Source: Ga0077555 sp964500805 (GTDB lineage: Bacteria; Pseudomonadota; Alphaproteobacteria; Rhizobiales; Hyphomicrobiaceae). Taken from it: a stretch of 64,000 bases of DNA. The notes beneath the pieces are model-generated. The model saw nothing but the letters and a program-made list of their open reading frames with translations, was not told the origin of the DNA and searched no databases. Made by a program: the position numbers and the translations under genes. This document shows, piece by piece, positions 16,121 to 25,400 of this stretch (the stretch's first letter is position 1; each line of letters starts with the position of its first letter). Where the stretch lies: positions 32,844 to 96,843 of the forward strand of contig CAZCQH010000018.1 of NCBI GenBank assembly GCA_964500805.1, in the 5' to 3' direction.

Positions 16121-16816
16121 ATGATCAACAAAATCGTAAAATCGCTCGCCGACGCGATGGCCGGCATCAAGGACGGCTCGACCGTGCTGCTCGGCGGCTT
16201 CGGCGCGGTTGGACAGCCGAACCACCTGCTCGACGCGCTGACGGAGCAGGGCGCCAAGGATCTGACGGTCGTCGCCAACAACGCCGGCACCGGGCGCACG
16301 GGCCTCGCAGGTCTCATGGCGGCAGGCCGGGTGCGCAAGATCATCTGCTCGTTCCCGCGCTCGGCGGGCTCGGTAGTGTTCGAGGAGCTCCACTCAGCCG
16401 GCAAGCTCGAGCTGGAGCTCGTCGCCCAGGGCACGATGGCCGAGCGCATTCGCGCGGGTGGCGCCGGTATTCCGGCCTTCTACACCGCGACGGCCTACGG
16501 CACCGCGATCGGCGAAGGCAAAGAGGTGCGCGAGTTCAAGGGCCGCAAGTACATCATGGAGGAAGGAATCAAGGCCGATGTGGCGTTGATCGAGGCCTGG
16601 CAGGCGGATCGCTGGGGCAACGTGCGGTACCGAACCAGCGCGCGCAACTTCAACCCTGTCATGGCGACGGCGGCCGATCTCACGATCTGCCAGACGCAGC
16701 ACGTGGTGGAATTGGGCGCGCTCGGCCCCGACGACATCCACACGCCGGGCATCTACGTCGATCGCGTGATCCACATCCCCTACGGCGATCCGCCGCTGGC
16801 GCAGCCGATGCCTTAG
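16121..16816 (+). CDS. 3-oxoacid CoA-transferase, subunit A
   Basis: 231 residues, starting MINKIVKSLADAMAGIKDGS, with GGFGAVGQPNHLLDAL and NNAGTGRTGL, the pattern of family I CoA-transferase A subunits (ScoA/PcaI/AtoD, usually 215-235 residues). It moves CoA from succinyl-CoA or another donor to a 3-oxoacid together with subunit B encoded at 17,276. Unusually, a DUF2200 gene lies between the two subunits. Whether the substrate is acetoacetate or 3-oxoadipate cannot be decided here. The 275 bases upstream (15,846-16,120) show no gene. Confidence 0.9.
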   Translation: MINKIVKSLADAMAGIKDGSTVLLGGFGAVGQPNHLLDALTEQGAKDLTVVANNAGTGRTGLAGLMAAGRVRKIICSFPRSAGSVVFEELHSAGKLELELVAQGTMAERIRAGGAGIPAFYTATAYGTAIGEGKEVREFKGRKYIMEEGIKADVALIEAWQADRWGNVRYRTSARNFNPVMATAADLTICQTQHVVELGALGPDDIHTPGIYVDRVIHIPYGDPPLAQPMP

Positions 16817-16822
16817 GAGCAC

Positions 16823-17215
16823 ATGTTGAAAGTGAACACGACAACCGCATCAAAACCGAAGCCCCAGCCACCCCATCGCATCTATAAAATTTCGTTTGCG
16901 AGCGTTTATCCGCTCTATATCGCCAAGGCCGAGAAGAAGGGTCGCACCAAGGCCGAGGTCGACAAGATCGTTCTCTGGTTGACGGGGTACGCTCAAAAGC
17001 AACTCGACGCGCAGATCAAGGAAAAGACTGATTTCGAGAGTTTTTTCGCCGAAGCTCCGCGTCCCAATCCAGCGCGATTCCTGATCAAGGGCGTCGTCTG
17101 CGGCGTGCGCGTGGAAGACATCAAAGAGCCGACGATGCGCGAAATCCGCTATCTCGATAAGCTGATCGACGAGCTGGCCAAGGGTCGGGCCATGGAGAAG
17201 ATTTTGCGGACATAG
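16823..17215 (+). CDS. DUF2200 family protein
   Basis: 130 residues. The core HRIYKISFASVYPLYIAKAE, GRTKAEVDKIVLWLTGY and the strongly kept end (GVVCGVRVEDIKEPTMREIR, YLDKLIDELAKGRAMEKILR) match DUF2200, a small conserved protein of unknown function. It starts 6 bases after the CoA-transferase A stop and 60 bases before subunit B, so it is in the same transcription unit. Its basic N-terminal extension (TASKPKPQPP) is not typical of the family. Confidence 0.9.
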   Translation: MLKVNTTTASKPKPQPPHRIYKISFASVYPLYIAKAEKKGRTKAEVDKIVLWLTGYAQKQLDAQIKEKTDFESFFAEAPRPNPARFLIKGVVCGVRVEDIKEPTMREIRYLDKLIDELAKGRAMEKILRT

Positions 17216-17275
17216 GTCCGCGAGCCACATAGACACGGACATTGATGCCGACGGAATCTGCAGGAGGAGCCACCC

Positions 17276-17959
17276 ATGACCGCCACCACCGCCGCCGCGA
17301 CGAAGCCGCAGGCCGACAACATCAAGGGCTGGAGCCGCAAGCAGATGGCGGCACGGCTTGCGCAGGACATTCCCGAGGGCTGGTACGTGAACCTCGGTAT
17401 CGGCATTCCGCTGATGGTCGGCGACGAGATCCCGGCCGACCGCGAAGTGATTTTGCAGTCCGAGAACGGAATCCTCGGTATGGGGCCCTTACAGACGCGC
17501 GCCAACCTCGACACCTGGATCGTCAATGCCGGCAAGCAGAACGTGACGTTGAAGACAGGCGCGTCGATCGTCTCGCATTCCGACAGCTTCGCCATGATCC
17601 GCGGCGGGCATCTGGATCTCTGTGTGCTCGGTTCCTTCGAGGTGGCGGCGAACGGTGATTTCGCCAACTGGACGACGTCGCTGAAATCGGTTCCGGCTGT
17701 CGGCGGTGCCATGGACCTGGCGGTCGGCGCCAAGCGCATCTGGCTGATCATGGAGCACACGTCGAAGGATGGAAAACCGCGCCTCCTGGAAAAGTGCACC
17801 ATGCCGCTGACGGCGCCGGGGGTCGTCAAGCGCGTCTACACGAACCTGGCGGTGGTCGACGTGACGGCGCGCGGCTTCGAGCTCGTCGAGATGTGCCCAG
17901 AGATCACTTTCGAGGCCTTGCAGGCACGCACGGGCGCGAAGCTGCACCGGAAGGGCTGA
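17276..17959 (+). CDS. 3-oxoacid CoA-transferase, subunit B
   Basis: 227 residues with AGGAGG-type Shine-Dalgarno about 9 bases before ATG 17276. Contains the catalytic glutamate in QSENGILGMGP (about residue 63), NLGIGIPLMVGDEIP, and the conserved GGAMDLAVGAKRIWLIMEHT and LVEMCPEITFEALQARTGA segments. The Glu forms the acyl/CoA thioester intermediate. Pairs with the A subunit at 16,121. Confidence 0.92.
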   Translation: MTATTAAATKPQADNIKGWSRKQMAARLAQDIPEGWYVNLGIGIPLMVGDEIPADREVILQSENGILGMGPLQTRANLDTWIVNAGKQNVTLKTGASIVSHSDSFAMIRGGHLDLCVLGSFEVAANGDFANWTTSLKSVPAVGGAMDLAVGAKRIWLIMEHTSKDGKPRLLEKCTMPLTAPGVVKRVYTNLAVVDVTARGFELVEMCPEITFEALQARTGAKLHRKG

Positions 17960-17981
17960 TCGCAGTGGCTTGCGCGCGCCA

Positions 17982-18386
17982 ATGACGAACGAGCGGGGCG
18001 AGACGCGTCTGGTCTTGGTCTTCGGCGCTATTGTCTGCGTCGTCGGGCTGGTGATGCTCACGTTGATGGCGTGGGCAAAGAACCGGCCGCCGCCTCCGCC
18101 GGAGCGGTGGTTTCGCGTTGCCGGCAAGATCGAGACCGTGCGGCCCCGTATTTCTCGCAGTGGATTGACGGACGTAGAATTCCGGGTTCGATTGTCTGAC
18201 GGCAGCAGCTGGACCGGGCTGGTTCGGACAGACGATGGCGTGTGCCACCCGAAAGCTATCAACGAGGCGGAAATCGATCGACTGATTGGGCGAATCGTGC
18301 AGCTTGGTGCGCACAACCGGGTCGTGCTCGAGTGGCGTCTCAACGACGAAATGCGCGCGCCCGCCATATGCCGAAAGCGGCGATGA
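17982..18386 (+). CDS. hypothetical single-pass membrane protein
   Basis: 134 residues from ATG 17982 (a TTG at 17970 is the alternative). A hydrophobic helix (VLVFGAIVCVVGLVMLTLMA, about residues 11-30) is followed by a Pro-rich linker and a soluble domain of about 95 residues (FRVAGKIETVRPRISRSGLT and on) predicted outside the cytoplasm. No family recognised. It follows the CoA-transferase operon by 22 bases but has no obvious functional link. Confidence 0.5.
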   Translation: MTNERGETRLVLVFGAIVCVVGLVMLTLMAWAKNRPPPPPERWFRVAGKIETVRPRISRSGLTDVEFRVRLSDGSSWTGLVRTDDGVCHPKAINEAEIDRLIGRIVQLGAHNRVVLEWRLNDEMRAPAICRKRR

Positions 18387-18403
18387 CCTGACCGCGCCGC
18401 GCC

Positions 18404-19240
18404 CTACGGCCTGTACGCCGTCTTGCCCGTGCCCCGGTAGAGCACCTTCACCTGCTCCTCAGTGACCATCTTGTGGAAGGCGACGGTGTCGGGGTCGAGG
18501 TCGACCTTCGGCGCCGGCTCGGGCTCGAAATAGCCGTAGGTGTCCGTGCCGCGCACCAGCGTTGCCCAGTCGCGCGAGCCGACAGCCTGCTTCACATAAG
18601 TCGGGATGTACCGAATGGCGAGGCCGATGCGGCGATCGTCGGAGCGGTTCGGCGCCGAGCCGTGGAAGAGCAGCACGTGGTGGAGCGACGCCTGACCCGT
18701 CTCGAGCTCCGCGTAGACCGCCTCGTCCTCGTTCACCTCGACTGCGATCTCTTGCCCGCGCGAAAGCAGGTTGTCGGAAGCGAACGTGTCTTCGTGTTTC
18801 ACTTGGGTCTTGTGCGTGCCGGCGATGAACTTCATGCAGCCCGAGACCTTGTTCGCCGGCGAGAGCGCGACCCACACCGTCATCACGTCGGGCGACGAGA
18901 GCCCCCAATAGGTCGCGTCCTGGTGCCAGGAGACGAAGCCCGGATCGCGCGCTTCCTTGATGAAGAACGACGTATTCCAGCAGTAGAGGTTGGGCCCGAG
19001 CACGTCCTCCACGGCATCGAGGATCTTCGGGTGACGGATCAGCTTGTTGATCCAGGGAAAGAGCACGTGGCTGCGATGGCGCATGCCGCCCTGGATCGGC
19101 CCACCACTCGACTTTTCGTATGCCTCGAGCTGACGCCGGCAGTCGGCGACCTCGGCAGAAGAGAGCACGTCGATCGGAAAGTGATAGCCCTTCTCGCGGT
19201 AGGCGGCGATTTCTGCGGCAGTCAAGACCTTGGGCATCTG
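18404..19240 (-). CDS. phytanoyl-CoA dioxygenase (PhyH) family oxygenase
   Basis: 278 residues; start ATG 19240 is chosen because GAGGAG sits 8 bases upstream and the homologous region begins there. Fe(II)/2-oxoglutarate oxygenase signatures: SWHQDATYWG carries the H-x-D pair, the distal His is in LHHVLLFHGSAPNRS and the 2-oxoglutarate Arg in RRIGLAIRY. Such enzymes hydroxylate small molecules or CoA esters; the substrate is not predictable. It is monocistronic and convergent with the membrane protein gene at 17,982. Confidence 0.85.
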   Translation of the reverse strand, partial: QMPKVLTAAEIAAYREKGYHFPIDVLSSAEVADCRRQLEAYEKSSGGPIQGGMRHRSHVLFPWINKLIRHPKILDAVEDVLGPNLYCWNTSFFIKEARDPGFVSWHQDATYWGLSSPDVMTVWVALSPANKVSGCMKFIAGTHKTQVKHEDTFASDNLLSRGQEIAVEVNEDEAVYAELETGQASLHHVLLFHGSAPNRSDDRRIGLAIRYIPTYVKQAVGSRDWATLVRGTDTYGYFEPEPAPKVDLDPDTVAFHKMVTEEQVKVLYRGTGKTAYRP

Positions 19241-19417
19241 TGGATCTCCTCGTGTGGCATCGCGGGCGCGGCCGAGAATTGGGGTGAGCTTACCCGAAAG
19301 AGCAGGCCCGGGAAACATAGCGCCGTGGCGGACACATAGCGCCGTGGCGGGGTCGGATCAGTGGGGAGAGCAGGTTCCCCTGCCACTCCCCACGTAGCGC
19401 GAAGTGCCTGCCCAGTG

Positions 19418-20626
19418 TCACGACGCAGCAGTGATCGCCGCGTCGATGTCGCGAATGAGATCGTCCGTGCCCTCGAGGCCGACGGACAGCCGCACCAGCC
19501 CATCCGTGATCCCGAGCTCCGACCGCGCTTCGGGTTTCAAGCGCTGATGCGTCGTCGTTGCCGGATGGGTGATCAGGCTCTTGGCATCGCCCAGGTTGTT
19601 CGAGATCCGGATGATCGAGAGAGCATTGAGAAAGCTGAACGCGGCCGCCTTGCCGCCAGCGAATTCGAATGAGACGAGTGTCGAGCCCGCGGACATCTGC
19701 CGCTTGGCCAGCGCCGCCTGCGGATGGTCGCTGCGGCCGGGATAGATCACGCGTGTCACGCCGCGGTTTTTTTGTGCTGCGAGGAAATCGGCGATCTTCA
19801 CAGAACTCTCGCATTGCGCGCGGACACGCAGCCCCAGAGTTTCGAGGCCCTTCAGCATCACCCACGCGTTGAACGGGCTCATGGCGCCGCCCGTGTGCTT
19901 GTAGAAAGGGTGTAGGTGATCGGCAACGTACTTCTCTGATCCCAGCACAATGCCGCCGAGCACGCGCCCCTGCCCGTCGATGTGCTTGGTCGCGGAATAG
20001 ACGACGACGTCGGCGCCGTGCTGCAGCGGCTTCTGCAGCATCGGCGTCGCGAACACGTTATCAATGACGACGCGCGCACCACAGTCCTTCGCCAGTTCCG
20101 ACACAGCCTTGATGTCGACGAGATCCAGGCAGGGATTCGACGGCGTCTCGAAGAAGAACGCCTTGGTATTCGGCCGCCGCGCCTTCTTCCAGGCTTCCAG
20201 GTCGCGGCCGTCGACCAGCGTCGTTTCGATGCCGAAACGCGGCAACAGATCCTGCACCACGTAGAGACACGAGCCGAACAGCGCCTTGGCTGCCACCACG
20301 TGATCGCCCGCGCGCAGGAAGCACATCAGCGACGCCGACACCGCCGCCATGCCGGAGGCCGTCGCCCGTGCCGCCTCGGCGCCTTCGAGGAGCTTCATGC
20401 GATCCTCGAACATGGCGACGGTTGGGTTCGCATAGCGCGAGTAGATGAAGCCGCCGGACTCCGTCTTGAAACGCTCCTCGGCCTGCTCGGGGCTGTCGTA
20501 GACGTAGCCCTGGGTCAGGAACAGCGCCTCGGAATTCTCGGCGAACTGCGAGCGCAGGATGCCGCCGTGCACGAGCGCCGTCTCCGCCGACCACTCCGAT
20601 GGATGGATCTTCTTGCCGCTCGCCAT
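19418..20626 (-). CDS. metZ: O-succinylhomoserine sulfhydrylase
   Basis: 402 residues of the Cys/Met-metabolism PLP family: GGFIYSRYANPTVAMFEDRM, ATASGMAAVSASLMCFLRAG, the PLP aspartate region FFFETPSNPCLDLVD and the Schiff-base lysine in VYSATKHIDGQGRVLGG. It makes homocysteine from O-succinylhomoserine and sulfide. MetZ rather than MetB/MetC is favoured by overall sequence flavour and by the SAM-II riboswitch upstream, which in alphaproteobacteria marks metA, metX or metZ. Start ATG 20626; an upstream GTG-like extension is not needed. Confidence 0.9.
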   Translation of the reverse strand: MASGKKIHPSEWSAETALVHGGILRSQFAENSEALFLTQGYVYDSPEQAEERFKTESGGFIYSRYANPTVAMFEDRMKLLEGAEAARATASGMAAVSASLMCFLRAGDHVVAAKALFGSCLYVVQDLLPRFGIETTLVDGRDLEAWKKARRPNTKAFFFETPSNPCLDLVDIKAVSELAKDCGARVVIDNVFATPMLQKPLQHGADVVVYSATKHIDGQGRVLGGIVLGSEKYVADHLHPFYKHTGGAMSPFNAWVMLKGLETLGLRVRAQCESSVKIADFLAAQKNRGVTRVIYPGRSDHPQAALAKRQMSAGSTLVSFEFAGGKAAAFSFLNALSIIRISNNLGDAKSLITHPATTTHQRLKPEARSELGITDGLVRLSVGLEGTDDLIRDIDAAITAAS

Positions 20627-20678
20627 GACACGCTCCCTCGTTTCCGCTGATGCGCTGCTTCCGAGCGCACCAGACATG

Positions 20679-20697
20679 AAAAATCCCGGCCGGGACC
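20679..20697 (-). terminator. possible expression-platform hairpin of SAM-II leader
   Basis: On the minus strand a GC-rich palindrome (GTCCCGGCCGGGAT) is followed at once by TTTTT, between the riboswitch and the metZ start. It resembles an intrinsic terminator with a minimal loop and could be the SAM-controlled switch point; ribosome-binding control is the alternative, as usually suggested for SAM-II. Confidence 0.35.
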
Positions 20698-20752
20698 CGC
20701 TCGCCGCGTCAATCGCATGGGCCGAGCGCTCCCCGTTTCCGGGATCGAACGT

Positions 20753-20810
20753 GCGGCCCTTTAGCGAGTTGTTTTAAGTGGCTGCAAGCCGGCCGGCCAA
20801 ATCACCACTC
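20753..20810 (-). ncRNA. SAM-II riboswitch upstream of metZ
   Basis: On the minus strand: AGTGG/CCACT closing helix (P1), then TGATTTGGCC, CGGCTTGCAG and the 3' segment CGCTAAAGGGCCG. The order TGATTT, TTGCAGCCAC and GCTAAA with the 3' GGGCC/GGCC pseudoknot pairing is the SAM-II consensus. The site is about 125 bases before metZ, whose product makes the SAM precursor homocysteine, so SAM binding should turn metZ off. Confidence 0.9.
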
Positions 20811-20889
20811 GTATTTTGCTAGCCGATCCCAGGCGCTGCCGTCAATGGCCGGTTTCGATGTCTGGCTTTGGGCCTGACACCATCGACAC

Positions 20890-21780
20890 TCAATCCAGAA
20901 ACCCGTCGAGCCAACGCAGCACATCCTGTGGCGCCTCCTCGGCGAGGTAATGTCCGCTCGGAACAGACCCGCCCGACACGGGACCGGCCGCATATTGCCG
21001 CCAGACCGCGAGCGCATCGTACCACTGCGGGATCTTGCCTTTGGCGCCCCAAAGCGCGAGCAGCGGGCATTGTACTTTGACCCCCGCAGCTCGGCTCGCG
21101 CGATCGTGCTCGAGATCAATCGTCGCCGCCGCACGATAGTCCTCGCACATGCCGCGGATCATGTCGGGCTGGCGTACGTGGGCCAGATAGTCGGCGAGCG
21201 CGCTGGTGTCGAAGAAGCCATCGTCCTTCGGCTCGCGGGAGGTGTGGGCGCGAAACCAGGTCTCAGGCGATGCCGAGATGATGTTTTCCGGGAAGGGATG
21301 CGGCTGCGCGAACCAGAACCAGTGATAATAGCCGAGCCCAAAGGCCATATCGGCCCGTTCGAAGTGCTCGAGCGTCGGGATGATGTCGAGCACGGCGAGC
21401 TTTTGCACCCGTTCCGGATGGTCAAGCGCCAGACGATGCGCGACGCGGGCGCCGCGGTCGTGCGCGACCACTTGAAAGCGTCTGTGACCCAGCGATTCCA
21501 TCAGCTCGACCATGTCGCGGGCCATGCGGGTTTTCGCGTATGGCGCATGATCGGCCGTCGCCGGCGGCTTCATGGAGCCGCCGTAGCCTCTGAGATCCGG
21601 CGCGATGACAGTGTATCGCTTGGCCAGCACCGGCGCCATCTTGTGCCACATCGCATGTGTCTGCGGATTGCCGTGGAGCAGCAGCAGCGGCGATCCCGTG
21701 CCTCCCTTTCGCAGCCGTAACGCGCCCTCGCTGACCCTGATGTTGGTCAGCGTGAATCCGGGGAAGAACTGGATGCTCAT
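20890..21780 (-). CDS. haloacetate (fluoroacetate-type) dehalogenase
   Basis: 296 residues, alpha/beta hydrolase fold with an Asp nucleophile. VVAHDRGARVAHRLALDHPE carries D108 with R109 and R112 (carboxylate clamp), D132 is in LAVLDIIPT and H277 in PSGHYLAEE. The halide pocket residues H153, W154 (YYHW) and Y215 (CEDYRA) match those known in fluoroacetate dehalogenase of Rhodopseudomonas. It should hydrolyse haloacetates to glycolate; defluorination is inferred from residues, and related epoxide hydrolases share part of the pattern. Single gene between metZ and sox genes. Confidence 0.8.
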   Translation of the reverse strand: MSIQFFPGFTLTNIRVSEGALRLRKGGTGSPLLLLHGNPQTHAMWHKMAPVLAKRYTVIAPDLRGYGGSMKPPATADHAPYAKTRMARDMVELMESLGHRRFQVVAHDRGARVAHRLALDHPERVQKLAVLDIIPTLEHFERADMAFGLGYYHWFWFAQPHPFPENIISASPETWFRAHTSREPKDDGFFDTSALADYLAHVRQPDMIRGMCEDYRAAATIDLEHDRASRAAGVKVQCPLLALWGAKGKIPQWYDALAVWRQYAAGPVSGGSVPSGHYLAEEAPQDVLRWLDGFLD

Positions 21781-21839
21781 GTCACACTCGCTGCCGTGTA
21801 GCTGTGTCGATCCAATCTCGACTTAAGAGACATGCCGCC

Positions 21840-22433
21840 TCAATCGATGCCGGACATCGCCTCGGCGAGGAGACCGGTGACGTAGGGAGCGAAGGAGCGC
21901 TGCACCTCGATGTGGAACGCGTGAGGGGCTGTACGCAAGAGCACGATCTCAGCTTTGCCGAAGATGGTGCGCGCCACCATGCCGAGGGGAAACGCCGTCA
22001 GATGCAGATCGAGGGGACAGGCCGATGCCAGCAACCGATCCGCCGCGTTTCCCGAAACCACGAGGCCGGCGTTGCGGTGGCTGATATCGACGAGGCTCGC
22101 CGCTTGGCCAGTAAGGGCCTGGCGAAGCGCGGTGCCGAGAGCGCCGGCGCCGACGTTCGATGACGTTTCCGGCGCCAAAAGCAGCCACTCGTCGGGGCCG
22201 AGCCACAGCGCTGCGCAGTCACCGGAGATCGTTGCACGACATGGTTCAGTCGGCAGCGCGACACCGAACGTTGCGCCGATCAGCCCAGCATCACCGCGAT
22301 AAATGAATCGCGCGCGCGGCGCCACGGCGGTGACCGCCACATCCGCGCGCTGCGGTAACACGATCTGATCGGTGAGCCAGGTGCGGCGAGACGCGGGCGC
22401 GCGGCTTGAAGGCGGTGGGAGGCGATCATCCAT
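21840..22433 (-). CDS. soxG: sarcosine oxidase, gamma subunit
   Basis: 197 residues; ATG 22433 overlaps the end of soxA by 8 bases. Segments GDCAALWLGPDEWLLLAP, LVDISHRNAGLVVSGNAADR, LLASACPLDLHLTAFPLG and FGKAEIVLLRTAPHAFHIEV are the usual SoxG landmarks. SoxG is the small structural subunit of the heterotetrameric enzyme that oxidises sarcosine to glycine, forming H2O2 and 5,10-methylene-tetrahydrofolate. Last gene of the soxDAG run. Confidence 0.92.
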   Translation of the reverse strand: MDDRLPPPSSRAPASRRTWLTDQIVLPQRADVAVTAVAPRARFIYRGDAGLIGATFGVALPTEPCRATISGDCAALWLGPDEWLLLAPETSSNVGAGALGTALRQALTGQAASLVDISHRNAGLVVSGNAADRLLASACPLDLHLTAFPLGMVARTIFGKAEIVLLRTAPHAFHIEVQRSFAPYVTGLLAEAMSGID

Positions 22434-25400
22434 TGAGGCGCTCCCCCGTGGGATCGACAAATACCGGTGATACAACTTCAACCGCGATGCTGCCGGACGG
22501 CATAGGTACGAAGAGCCGCTCCCCAATACGGCCGCGTCCACCCGCCACAAGCGCCAGGGCGATGCCGCTCTCGAGCGCCGGGCTCCAGTAGGCTGACGTG
22601 ACATGACCGAGCGCGGGAGTTCCGGCTGGCGGCGAGGCGAGCGCTGTGATCTGAGCGCCTTCTTCCAGGACCTGTCTTGGATCAGCCGTTCTGAGACCAA
22701 CGAGCTGCTTGCGATCGGCCCGCACCATGTCGGTTCGTGACAGGGAGCGCTTGCCGACGAAGTCGCGCTTCGATTTGCCAATGGCCCAGCTGAGCCCCAG
22801 GTCATCGGGCGTCACGGTACCGTCCGTCTCTTGGCCGACGATGATGAAACCTTTCTCGGCTCGCAAAACGTGCATGGATTCTGTTCCATAGGCACAGCCG
22901 CCGTGCTTCACGACCTCCGTCCAAATCGCATCCCAGACGCCACGGGCGTAGTCCGCCGGCACATTGACCTCGAAGCCAGCCTCGCCCGTGAAGCTCACCC
23001 GGAAGAGCCGCATCTCGACGCCGCAAATGCGGCCCTCGGAGAGGCCCATGTGCGCCAACTGCTCTGCGCGAATGTCCACGCCTTCGACGAGCGGCGCCAG
23101 TACGTCGCGGGCCTTCGGGCCCTGTACGGCGATGACCGCCCACTGCTCGGTCGTGGATGTGAGCCAGCATTTGAGCTCGGGAAACTCGGTCTGGAGGTAG
23201 TCCTCCATCTGGTGCAGAACGCGAGCCGCGCCACCCGTGGTCGTGGTGACGTGGAAGGCGTCCGGCGCCAGGCGCCCGATAACGCCGTCATCGATCACGA
23301 AGCCTGCCTCGTTGAGCAGAATGCCGTATTTGGCGCGGCCCGGGACAAGCGTACTCCACGTGTTGACATACATGCGCTCGAGGAACTCTGCCGCGTCCGG
23401 GCCCACCACCTCGATCTTGCCGAGGGTCGAGGCGTCGAACACGCCGACCGACGTGCGCACCGTCTTGCACTCGCGCGCGACAGCCGCATGCATGTCCTCG
23501 CCACGGCGCGGGAAATAGCGTGCACGCTTCCAAAGCCCCACGTCCTCGAACAGGGCGCCTTGCGCCTCGGCCCAGTCATGGATCGGGGTCCGGCGGATGG
23601 GATCGAAGAGATCACCGCGGTTGTGACCCGCGAGGGCTCCGAACGTGACGGGCGTATAGGGCTGGCGAAACGTCGTAAGGCCCACCTCAGGTATCGTTTT
23701 GTCAAGCTGCTTCGCGACGACAGCCAGTGCGGTGACGTTCGACGTCTTGCCCTGGTCCGTCGCCATGCCGGTGGTGGTGTAGCGCTTCACATGCTCGATG
23801 GAGCGGAAGCCTTCCTGCGTCGCCAGCAGGAGATCCTTCACCGTGACGTCATTCTGGAAGTCGACGAAGGCCTTGCCGCCCTTGCCGTCAGCGTCAGTGC
23901 CCGGTGCTGCGCCGAGGTGCCCGTTGACATCTCCCGTACGCTCAGCTGCGACCGACACGGCCTTCGCGTGCGCTGTAAGGCCAGTCGCCGCCGATGCTGC
24001 TGCAGCGCCTGCCGCAAAGCCGTCATTGATCGCCGCCGCCAAACCGAACAGCCCGCGACACGCACCCGCCGAGCGTTGCCGTTGGGCCGGCTCGCCGGGT
24101 AGATAGGCGCGCCGCGCCTCGTCCCAGGCGAGCTTGCCACGGGATTGTGAGAAAAGGTGCACCGACGGCGTCCACCCGCCAGACATGAGAATGAGATCGC
24201 AGTCGGTCCACTCGCCGGGCGTCACCTCGCCCGATGGAGCGATGCGACCGAGCTTTCCTGCAGATACCCGAAGCCGGCCGCGTGTGCCGACGATCGTCAT
24301 GCCAGGCACGATCCGAAGCCCTGCATCGCGCGCGGCAGCGACGGCTTCGCGCCCTGGTTGCAGGCGGATATCGGCGATCAATGCGATTTCAACGCCGGCA
24401 TGCTTGAGATCGATCGCAGCCTCGTAGGCTGTGTCGCAGGCAGCCAGCACGATGGCGCGATGGCCCGGCTTCACCGCATAGCGGTTGGCGTAAGTGCGCG
24501 CCGCGTCTGCCAGCATGATGCCCGGACGATCATTGCCGGGAAAGGCCAGCGGTCGCTCGATGGCGCCGGTTGCCAGCACGACCTCCTTTGCACGCACCTG
24601 CCAAAGGCGCTCGCGAGGGTGCTCGGGATCAGGCGCGGCGAGATGATCGCTGCAGCGCTCCGCGAGACCCACGAAGTTCTGTGCAAAACACCCGAACGCC
24701 TGCGTGCGCGGCAGCAACGTCACGTTCGCCAGATGAGACAGCTCGGCGACTGCCTTGTCGCGCCATTCCATTGCCGGCTTGCCATCGATGCTTATCGCGC
24801 GTTCCGACAGCAGCGAGCCGCCGAGCTCGGCCTGCTCATCGCAGACGATGACGCGACTGCCGCTCTCAGCGGCTGCCAGCGCGGCCGCGAGACCTGCCGG
24901 CCCGCCGCCGACGACGAGCACCTCGCAATGGGCAAAGCGCGTCGCGTAGTGGTCGGGATCGGGCTCGGTCGAGGCCTTGCCCAAGCCAGCGGCGCGTCGG
25001 ATCAGCGGCTCGTAGAGCTTGGCCCACGCCCACGTGGAGCCGAGCAGCCGCGGGCCCATGAACGTCTTGTAGTAGAAGCCGGCAGAAATCATGGGCGACA
25101 GCAAATCGCTCGCGGCGCCTGCGTCCAGCGAGAGCGAGGGCCAGCGGTTCTGGCTGCTCGCGACGAGGCCGTCGTAGAGCTCCACCTGCGTAGCGCGAAG
25201 GTTGGGCGTCTCGCGACCGCCGCCGCGATTGATAGTGACGAGGGCATTGGGCTCCTCGGCCCCGGCCGAGAGAATGCCCCGTGGGCGGTGATACTTGAAC
25301 GAGCGCGCCACGAGGTGCTCGCCGTTCGCAAGCAGGGCCGACGCAAGCGTGTCGCCGGCGAGGCCGGTGAAGCGTTTGCCATCGAACGTGAAGGTGATTG

